This document shows, one piece after another, positions 1 to 5,220 of a DNA stretch of 5,220 bases. Position 1 is the first letter of the stretch; each line of letters begins with the position of its first letter. The notes under the pieces were generated by a model. It did not search any database. It had not been told where the DNA came from and was given only the letters and a program-made list of their open reading frames with translations. The position numbers and the translations under genes are program-made. Origin of the DNA: Eubacteriales bacterium (lineage in GTDB: Bacteria > Bacillota > Clostridia > JAQUNY01); assembly GCA_028717405.1 (NCBI GenBank), contig JAQUNY010000129.1:1-5220 (forward strand). Direction: 5' to 3'.

Positions 1-1245
1 CTGAAGGACCTGAAATCACCGATGTGGCTGTCCGCACACATAACTGAAGTTTTTGTGGCGTCTCCAGACGCGCCCTACTGGACAGGGTCCGGCGGAGATG
101 CCATTTATGGCAGCCGTGACGGTAATGTCTTTGTGAGTATGGCAGTGGAGAGTGTAACATATTCATACGAAACGTCTCAGTACTCCTTTAAAAGAGGGCT
201 TGAAGCCTGGAAGCGCGGAGGGGGAAGGATATGGTACCTTCCGGATTATAATGGCAACAGCATATGTTATTCGCCTGTAAAGGATACGATTTTGACATTT
301 GAAACAAATCCGGCTCGCATTGAGGAAATTGATGCAGCCACAGGGAAACCGCTCCGCCTGATAGACAAGACTGAAGCAGGGACAATTGGAGGAGGAAGGC
401 ATTCCAATTACGGCGGCTCAAGAGTATGCTATGATACAAAAGACCATGACAAGTTCTGGTATGCAGATTCAGAACACCACATAGTTGCCCTGACGGATTT
501 CAGTGGCAAGGTTTATTTCCAGGCAGGTGAATATGATGTCCCAGGAGATGATGACACTCATTTCCGCAATCCGAAAACAGTTTCCAACACTGCAACCTGG
601 GGAAGGATTCTAATCGGTGATACCGGGAACAACCGTGTGGTAGAGTACGGAGTCCATATGAAGCTCAAAGAGATGTTTCCGTTCCCTGAGCCCTATGCTT
701 CTTATACAGTGGCAAACCAGGTCATAGTTCATAACGGCGGAAATCCGCAATGTCACTATGGAGGTTTCATTTTTTCTGACCACCTGACATGCAGGCCGGT
801 AAACTATATTCCATTTAATACTGATAGTTTCATTGTTCATCCACATGACCCCACAACAGCATTGATCAGATGGGATGACGGGCTGACAAGAGAAATCAAT
901 ATCGGCAATTCTGTGCATACTGCACCGCCCACGACGGCGCGACTTTTTGTGGGCAACGAAGCCCTTAAGTTTACGGAGCTGATAAGCCCGCCGATACCTG
1001 ATTATTTCCGTCAGAATAAAAGCATATCGATAATGGCAAACAAATCAGGCAAGGTATATTATGAGGCTGCGGAATTTACCGCACGCGCAGCCAAATGGAA
1101 CAGGAAATGGGCGCTGGTGGACACATTCAACCTGACAGCTGATAAACTGCTGCGGATCACCGATCCATTCCCGGCAGGAGTATGCAGGGTGAAGGTAGTC
1201 CTCGATGAGGATGGATTGGTTGATGGATGGGCTAATATCAGTTGA
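1..1245 (+). CDS. NHL/PQQ-like beta-propeller protein, copy 1 (5' end cut off)
   Basis: Unrecognised family; function unknown. The frame is open from base 1 and ends at TGA 1243-1245, giving 414 visible residues. The ATG at 22 is not the likely start. The seven codons before it (LKDLKSP) match residues 13-19 of the downstream paralogue (LKDLKAP), so about 12 codons are missing to the left. Propeller signs are an NHL-type strand (LIGDTGNNRVVEYG, near residues 203-216) preceded by NPKTV, and a WD/PQQ-like blade with ARIEEIDAATGKPLRLID. The last 80 or so residues, from the conserved SPPI, look like a separate small beta-sandwich ending in DGWANIS. No membrane segment is seen. A signal peptide cannot be judged here because the N-terminus is missing, but the paralogue has none. 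Propellers of this kind serve as binding scaffolds or, more rarely, enzymes; nothing visible decides which. The tandem copy and the GH2 gene downstream suggest a role in carbohydrate use (inference). Confidence 0.85.
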   Translation: MKDLKSPMWLSAHITEVFVASPDAPYWTGSGGDAIYGSRDGNVFVSMAVESVTYSYETSQYSFKRGLEAWKRGGGRIWYLPDYNGNSICYSPVKDTILTFETNPARIEEIDAATGKPLRLIDKTEAGTIGGGRHSNYGGSRVCYDTKDHDKFWYADSEHHIVALTDFSGKVYFQAGEYDVPGDDDTHFRNPKTVSNTATWGRILIGDTGNNRVVEYGVHMKLKEMFPFPEPYASYTVANQVIVHNGGNPQCHYGGFIFSDHLTCRPVNYIPFNTDSFIVHPHDPTTALIRWDDGLTREINIGNSVHTAPPTTARLFVGNEALKFTELISPPIPDYFRQNKSISIMANKSGKVYYEAAEFTARAAKWNRKWALVDTFNLTADKLLRITDPFPAGVCRVKVVLDEDGLVDGWANIS

Positions 1246-1441
1246 AGGTACCGAACAGATAGAGCTGATGTACAGCCGATATACACCTGATATAAAGATG
1301 GTATTCGGTCGATATTTGATTGCTATTATTGTGTTAACTCCTAATATGGTCAGCTAAAGGTATCTCGTGATGAGAAAACATATTAGCCATATTAGTCGAT
1401 GCAGTAAAATTTCCTTTAGATTCGAAACGGAGGAGAAGATA
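1246..1441 (+). promoter_or_regulatory. Spacer between the propeller paralogues, possible promoter/operator or structured leader
   Basis: This 196-base spacer has no credible gene. It holds a perfect 9-base inverted repeat, CTAATATGG (1341-1349) and CCATATTAG (1387-1395). The octamer CATATTAG occurs twice in direct orientation, at 1379-1386 and 1388-1395, and once inverted at 1341-1348. A second inverted pair, CTAAAGG (1354-1360) and CCTTTAG (1413-1419), interleaves with the first. A small TCTC/GAGA hairpin (1363-1366 with 1372-1375) lies between them. A weak sigma-70-like pair, TTGCTA (1320-1325) and TAATAT (1342-1347) with a 16-base gap, would put the inverted octamer on the -10 box. This could be a regulator site or an RNA leader for the second propeller gene. 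The promoter match is poor and the region is AT-rich, so chance cannot be excluded. No terminator for the first gene is evident. Confidence 0.35.
1429..1435 (+). promoter_or_regulatory. Ribosome-binding site of propeller gene 2
   Basis: GGAGGAG at this position lies 8 bases (counted from the end of GGAGG) before ATG 1442. It decides the start over the in-frame GTG 1367 and ATG 1370 further upstream, neither of which has a comparable site. Confidence 0.85.
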
Positions 1442-2743
1442 ATGACGAATATGGATTCCGTCGACATATCAAGAGACCTGAAGGACCTTAAGGCGCCAAT
1501 GTGGCTCTCAACCCATGTGACAGATGTATATGTGGCGTCTCCCGATGCGCCCTATTGGACAGGAACAGGCGGTGACGTCATATATGGCGATTGCAGGGGC
1601 GATGTATTTGTCAGTATGGCAGTCGAAGGCGTTATACCATTTAAAGAGACCGATGGGCAGCACCATCCGGGGAAATATGATTTCAAAAGAGGCATAGAAG
1701 CGTGGAAGCGCGACGGCAGCAGGCTCTGGTATCTTGCAGACCATAAGGGAAACAGCATGTGTTATTCGCCGGTTAAGGACACCATACTGACCTTTGAAAC
1801 TGCCCCGTCACGTATAGAGGAGCTGGAAGCAGCTACAGGGAAGATATTGAGGAAGATCGACAGGACAGAGCTTGGTGATATAGGCGGAGGTATAGATTTT
1901 TGTTATGGAGGCTCAAGGCTCTGCTATGACGCCCAGGATCACGACAAATTCTGGTATGCAGATACAGAGCACCATATAGTAGCTTTAACTGATTTCAGTG
2001 GGCATATATATATGCAGATCGGTGAATATGACAAACCGGGAGATGACAGGGAACATCTCCGGAATCCCAAAACAGTGTCCAATACAAATACCTGGGGAAG
2101 GGTGCTGATAGGAGATACCGGAAACCACAGGGTGATCGAGTATGGTCCTGCTTTCAGATACAAGGAGTCATTCCCTTTTCCGGACGCTTACGCGTCATTT
2201 ATTGTAGGCAACCAGGTGGCAATATACAATGGCGGCAACCCATATAATTACTATGGATTATTCATGTTTTCCGACCATCTCACATGCAGGCCGTACAGTT
2301 ACCTTCCTTTTAACACAGACAGTTTTGTCGTACACCCGCAGGATCCTTCAAGGGCTGTGATACGATGGGATGACGGTGTAAGCCGTGAAATAAGCATAGG
2401 CGGGCTGAATGGCAGTATTTCCATGGCATATGCAAGGCTGTTCCCCCAAATCAGGGCTGCCGGCCTCAGCGAAATTGCCAGCCCCCCCATTGTTGACTTT
2501 TACAGGCCTAACAAGAGCATTGTGCTGAAGTCCACAAAACCCGGAAAGGTTTTCTATGAAGTCGCCAACTTCACTGCAAGGGACGCCAAATGGAATGGTG
2601 AATGGACCGTGGTTGAAGAATTTGCCATTGCAGGCGGCAAGGCGCTGCGGATAAATGATATGTCGCCGGTTGGCGCATGCAGGCTAAGGCTGATACCTGA
2701 AGCAGATTGCACTATTGAAGGATGGGTTAATCTTTGCAGCTGA
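1442..2743 (+). CDS. NHL/PQQ-like beta-propeller protein, copy 2
   Basis: Complete 433-residue protein of unrecognised family, about 60% identical by eye to the copy upstream. The start at ATG 1442 is chosen for its ribosome-binding site; an in-frame GTG at 1367 would add 25 residues with no counterpart to judge by. Visible elements: a WD/PQQ-like blade near residues 123-141 (RIEELEAATGKILRKID), an aromatic and His-rich strand near 166-187 (DKFWYADTEHHIVALTDFSG), a PGDD...NPKTV segment followed by an NHL strand at 218-234 (WGRVLIGDTGNHRVIEYG), and a conserved FSDHLTCRP at 276-284. A C-terminal beta-sandwich-like part starts near 350. There is no signal peptide or membrane segment, so it is probably cytoplasmic. 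Compared with copy 1 it carries a short insert near residues 74-79 (GQHHPG). The GH2 gene starts 87 bases on with no terminator between, suggesting one transcript. A glycan-binding or processing role is inference from this neighbour only. Confidence 0.9.
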   Translation: MTNMDSVDISRDLKDLKAPMWLSTHVTDVYVASPDAPYWTGTGGDVIYGDCRGDVFVSMAVEGVIPFKETDGQHHPGKYDFKRGIEAWKRDGSRLWYLADHKGNSMCYSPVKDTILTFETAPSRIEELEAATGKILRKIDRTELGDIGGGIDFCYGGSRLCYDAQDHDKFWYADTEHHIVALTDFSGHIYMQIGEYDKPGDDREHLRNPKTVSNTNTWGRVLIGDTGNHRVIEYGPAFRYKESFPFPDAYASFIVGNQVAIYNGGNPYNYYGLFMFSDHLTCRPYSYLPFNTDSFVVHPQDPSRAVIRWDDGVSREISIGGLNGSISMAYARLFPQIRAAGLSEIASPPIVDFYRPNKSIVLKSTKPGKVFYEVANFTARDAKWNGEWTVVEEFAIAGGKALRINDMSPVGACRLRLIPEADCTIEGWVNLCS

Positions 2744-2830
2744 CAGGTTATTATTCGGGACGAGGCAAAAAAACGGGGGCAGCAAATACAGAGTCAGCGG
2801 CAAAGATGTGGGAACGGAGGCATTTGAAAC
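2744..2830 (+). other. Short spacer between propeller gene 2 and GH2 gene
   Basis: The 87 bases contain a run of seven A (2767-2773) followed by a G run, but no stem-loop before a T tract, so no intrinsic terminator is seen. I also see no convincing promoter. The simplest reading is that the GH2 gene is transcribed together with the propeller gene before it. Confidence 0.5.
2816..2820 (+). promoter_or_regulatory. Ribosome-binding site of the GH2 gene
   Basis: GGAGG lies 10 bases before ATG 2831 and supports that start. It sits in an ACGGAGG context identical to that before propeller gene 2. Confidence 0.8.
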
Positions 2831-4504
2831 ATGAAGATCAATCTAAATGACAACTGGTTTCTCAAGTATAAAGATCTTGAATGGGACAAAGATAAAAAAG
2901 ATAAATCTGATCAGGAAAAAACCCTTGATTTGCCACATTCGGGGTATAATCGGGATGCGGTTGACGGAAAGACCTGCTTCCGCAAGGCATATGCCGATTC
3001 GGCAGAGGCCGAAATCCGGGCGGCCAGGGTATTGTCTGAACAGGAAGGATGGATACCGGCAGGGGATCTGCCATGTGATGTCCATGTTCCGCTTATTGAG
3101 AACGGTATTATTAAAGAGCCGCTCATTGGACTGAACTCATTTGACAATGTCTGGATCGAGAAAAAATCCTGGTGGTTCAAAAAAATATTTAAGATAGGCG
3201 ATGAGTTATCAGGATATGATGCAGTCGAACTGGTAATCGAGTCGCTTGACATCGGGGCTGAGATATTTATAAACGGAAAGCATATAGGGACTCACATCAG
3301 TGCATTCTACCCTTTCAGAAGAGACTTAAAACAATACATATCCGCAGGAGAGAATGCCATTCTGATAAGGCTTACAACAGGATTGGACTCGATCGATCAT
3401 GAGTTCAGCAGAAAATACAAAGGATCGGCAGAAGATCCAAAGCGTCCCGGCATTGGCAGAGGAGATAAAAGGCGGAGCTTTTTGCGGAAAGCCCAGTATT
3501 CATTCGGATGGGACTGGGCGCCAAGGTTATCCACATGCGGCATTGTTAAGGGAGCCTGGATTGAAACTGTAAAGCGCGCAGCTATAAGGGGGGTATGTGT
3601 ACGTACTGAACTGCCTGATAGCGCCCCTTCCCCGAGTTGTGACGCCCGGCTTTCCTTTACTATAGAGGTAGAGAATCTTCATCCGGTTGAAACATTTGAT
3701 TTAACAGTAAAAATCGAACTGAAAACCGATCCTCCAGGGAATCCAATTGTGCTGTCAATTGACCATCTGCTCAAATCAGGGCTGAATTATATTTCCGGCG
3801 AAATGACGGTTCAGGACGCAAAGCTTTGGTGGCCAAATGGGATGGGCGGGCAGCCGCTTTACATTGTAAATATAAGTGCTGAAACCGGAAACACGAAGAT
3901 TGCTTATCCGGAATTCAGATATGGGATACGGACAGTTAAGGTAGTCCAGACTAAAATCGAACCTGAAAATATAACTGAAGATGGCAGCGAAAGGCTGTTC
4001 GCAATTTACGTCAATAATGTGCGAACCTTTTGCAAAGGTGCAAACTGGATACCCGCAGACGCGATATATGCACGGGTTACAGACAGCAAATATGAAAGCC
4101 TGATCAGGGAGGCATGTGATGCCAGCTTCAACATGCTCAGGATTTGGGGCGGCGGCATATATGAAAGGGATATTTTTTATGAGCTGTGTGACAAATATGG
4201 CATCCTGATATGGCATGACTTCATGTTTTCATGCGCGGAATATCCTGAAGATCAGGAATGGTTCCTGGATGAAGTAAGAAGGGAAATCGACCATCAGACC
4301 AGGAGCCTCAGAAATCATCCCTCGCTTGCATTATGGTGCGGCAATAATGAAAATCAGCAGATTTACTGGAAATACACTCATTATGCAGGCGAGTATATTT
4401 ATAACTATACTGCTCCTGAAATTGTACATAAGAATTCCGCACATTTTTTACTGGAACTCATCGGCATATGGCGGCAAGACACCAAATTCGGAAGCTGTAG
4501 GTGA
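2831..4504 (+). CDS. GH2 beta-mannosidase-like enzyme, 5' part (acid/base half, apparent frameshift)
   Basis: The product resembles GH2 beta-mannosidases, retaining enzymes that release terminal beta-mannose from oligosaccharides. The N-terminal galactose-binding-like domain (about residues 1-250) carries the family signatures GWIPAGDLPCDVHVP (73-87), WWF (114-116), IFINGKHIG (145-153) and RKAQYSFGWDWAPRL (219-233). An Ig-like domain follows to about 370 and holds KLWWPNGMGGQPLY (331-344). The TIM barrel then begins with FCKGANWIPAD (400-410), NMLRIWGGGIYE (434-445) and IWHDFMFSCAEYP (460-472). Glu507 in WCGNNENQ is the expected catalytic acid/base. There is no signal peptide, so a cytoplasmic site is likely. 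Genuine homology stops at codon 539 (Phe, 4445-4447). The last 18 residues, up to TGA 4502-4504, are out-of-frame translation, and the barrel continues in another frame from 4449. Read as written, the 557-residue product lacks the nucleophile and should be inactive. Specificity for mannose over another sugar is inferred from family resemblance only. Confidence 0.88.
   Translation: MKINLNDNWFLKYKDLEWDKDKKDKSDQEKTLDLPHSGYNRDAVDGKTCFRKAYADSAEAEIRAARVLSEQEGWIPAGDLPCDVHVPLIENGIIKEPLIGLNSFDNVWIEKKSWWFKKIFKIGDELSGYDAVELVIESLDIGAEIFINGKHIGTHISAFYPFRRDLKQYISAGENAILIRLTTGLDSIDHEFSRKYKGSAEDPKRPGIGRGDKRRSFLRKAQYSFGWDWAPRLSTCGIVKGAWIETVKRAAIRGVCVRTELPDSAPSPSCDARLSFTIEVENLHPVETFDLTVKIELKTDPPGNPIVLSIDHLLKSGLNYISGEMTVQDAKLWWPNGMGGQPLYIVNISAETGNTKIAYPEFRYGIRTVKVVQTKIEPENITEDGSERLFAIYVNNVRTFCKGANWIPADAIYARVTDSKYESLIREACDASFNMLRIWGGGIYERDIFYELCDKYGILIWHDFMFSCAEYPEDQEWFLDEVRREIDHQTRSLRNHPSLALWCGNNENQQIYWKYTHYAGEYIYNYTAPEIVHKNSAHFLLELIGIWRQDTKFGSCR
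4444..4449 (+). other. Apparent frameshift site at a run of six T
   Basis: Read with one T fewer, the codons CAT TTT TAC TGG AAC give HFYWNSSAYGG, which fits the family pattern of an aromatic pair followed by SS.YGG. Read as written, the frame turns to LLELIGIW and stops at 4504. The position can be fixed to within a few bases because both flanks match the family. A homopolymer is a common place for a sequencing or assembly error. A real indel mutation, or slippage during transcription or translation, would look the same from this sequence alone. Confidence 0.8.
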
Positions 4505-5220
4505 CAGGCATAACTGGCGTACATGTTTTATGAGTGAGGAAATGATTTGCAGGATCAGGCCTGAAGAATTCGATAAGGCAAATGCAAAATTCATATCAGA
4601 ATATGGGTATATCAGCCCGCCGAAAAAATCATCGGTAATCAGATATCTGGGCGGAGCACCTTTTGATGTACAGGGAGAAGTGTGGCAGCACCATAACAAT
4701 GAGTTTGAAAAAGATACTGTACTGGCAGGTATTAAATACCATTATGGAGATTGCATATACGACGCCACCGGCAAGCTTGATGCCGACAAATATCTGATTT
4801 ACGCAGGGCTCTGTCAGGGGCTTATGTATGAGTATTCCCTTGAATCCTTCAGGGCGAGGCAGGAGTGCTCGGGCGGGCTTTTCTGGATGTATAACGATTG
4901 CTGGGGGGAAACCGGCTGGACTATAATAGACTATTATCTGATCAGAAAGATATCGTATTATTACGTAAAAAGGGCGTTTGAACCGGTAAAACTCATACTT
5001 AAAAATGTCCCTGAGCCTGCATCTGAGCATACGACTGAACCCTCACTTCAGGCTGCGCACGCGTCTGAACCTGCGACTGAGCATGAGACTGTGAGCGAAC
5101 CTGTGCCTGAAGATTGCCCTGTCGCGGTTACGGCAATCAACGAAATGGACAGGACAAAGGAAATTGAGATTGAATACGGATATATTTCATATGACGGTAA
5201 ATTTAAAGATGTCGAAAGAG
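4449..5220 (+). CDS. GH2 beta-mannosidase-like enzyme, 3' part (nucleophile half, runs off window)
   Basis: This frame is open to the last base and continues the enzyme begun at 2831; joined numbering drops one T. It contains GDRHNWRTCFMSEE, then KFISEYGYISPP with Glu590 (codon 4599-4601) as the expected catalytic nucleophile, 83 residues after the acid/base, in line with known family members. GGLFWMYNDCWGETGWTIIDY (Trp685 in FW) marks the end of the barrel. FEPVKLILK then starts the next beta-sandwich domain, interrupted by a low-complexity insert (about 727-762) and resuming with PVAVTAINEMDRTKEIEIEYGYISYDGKF. At the window edge 796 joined residues are present; family members usually reach about 820-860, so the C-terminal end is missing. 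The first ATG in this frame (4530) has no ribosome-binding site, so it is not an independent gene. No stop codon or motif loss is seen after the shift. Confidence 0.82.
5010..5117 (+). repeat. Degenerate 12-base tandem repeat coding a Pro/Glu/Thr/Ser-rich insert
   Basis: CTGARC recurs at 5011, 5023, 5035, 5065 and 5077, mostly 12 bases apart, with weaker steps at 5089 (CTGTGA) and 5101 (CTGTGC). In frame this encodes tetrapeptides of the form (P/S/T)-E-(P/H)-(A/T/S): PEPA, SEHT, TEPS, then SEPA, TEHE. A larger 54-base step relates the first block (GAG CCT GCA at 5013) to the second (GAA CCT GCG at 5067). The period is a whole number of codons, so unit gain or loss keeps the frame. The insert falls inside the post-barrel beta-sandwich domain of the GH2 enzyme, between two strands, not at a domain border. 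Confidence 0.7.

Noticed and set aside
22..24. ATG as start of the first propeller gene
   Set aside because: The frame is open to base 1, and the seven upstream codons match residues 13-19 of the paralogue, so the real start is outside the window.
1264..1276. GCTG/CAGC hairpin after the first gene as a terminator
   Set aside because: The stem is only four base pairs and no T tract follows.
1367..1441. Upstream in-frame GTG/ATG starts for the second propeller gene
   Set aside because: No ribosome-binding site precedes them, whereas ATG 1442 has GGAGGAG at good spacing; this stretch also holds the inverted repeats typical of non-coding DNA.
3776..4216. Open frame of 146 codons on the minus strand
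   Set aside because: It lies wholly under GH2 barrel motifs on the + strand and its product is Cys- and Pro-rich with no recognisable pattern; a shadow frame.
4629..5030. Open frame of 133 codons on the minus strand
   Set aside because: It overlaps the conserved end of the GH2 barrel in the + strand frame and has no start signal; a shadow frame.
5010..5117. CRISPR-like repeat array
   Set aside because: The repeat is 12 bases, degenerate, in frame with a coding sequence and has no unique spacers.
4530..5220. Separate gene starting at ATG 4530
   Set aside because: No ribosome-binding site is seen, and the same frame carries family motifs upstream of that ATG back to the T run; it is the 3' half of the GH2 gene.

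Overview
The window holds three consecutive genes, all on the + strand. They are two tandem paralogues of a beta-propeller protein that I cannot assign to a named family, followed by a family 2 glycoside hydrolase (GH2) of the beta-mannosidase type. No RNA gene, insertion sequence, CRISPR array or convincing terminator is visible. By eye the base composition is close to balanced. Arg is often AGG/AGA, Ile often ATA, and two starts are preceded by a strong GGAGG ribosome-binding site. That fits an anaerobic Gram-positive such as a clostridium, but methanogen-like or uncultured lineages use similar codons, so the taxonomic reading is tentative.

Layout: bases 1-1245 are the first propeller gene, whose first dozen or so codons lie upstream of the window. 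Bases 1246-1441 are a spacer with overlapping inverted and direct repeats around CATATTAG, the most likely regulatory stretch here. Bases 1442-2743 are the second propeller gene (433 residues), about 60% identical to the first by eye. An 87-base spacer with a good ribosome-binding site leads to the GH2 gene at 2831, which runs off the right edge.

The GH2 gene has an apparent frameshift at a run of six T (4444-4449). The first frame carries the sugar-binding domain, the Ig-like domain and the catalytic acid/base (Glu507), then stops at 4504. A second frame, open from 4449 to the window end, carries the expected nucleophile motif (Glu590 in joined numbering) and the rest of the barrel. The join across the T run is seamless and the downstream frame shows no decay. 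A sequencing error, a very recent mutation or a recoding event are therefore all more likely than an old pseudogene. Further on, a Pro/Glu/Thr/Ser/His-rich insert built on a 12-base (4-codon) repeat sits inside the domain after the barrel, where related enzymes usually have a short turn.

Working together (inference): none of the visible N-termini has a signal peptide, so the GH2 enzyme probably acts in the cytoplasm on imported beta-mannoside-like oligosaccharides. Genes 2 and 3 look co-transcribed. The propeller pair could bind or process a related glycan, but nothing in the sequence proves a catalytic role. The tandem propeller family plus GH2 is the part of this window most worth following up as a possibly undescribed glycan-use cluster.
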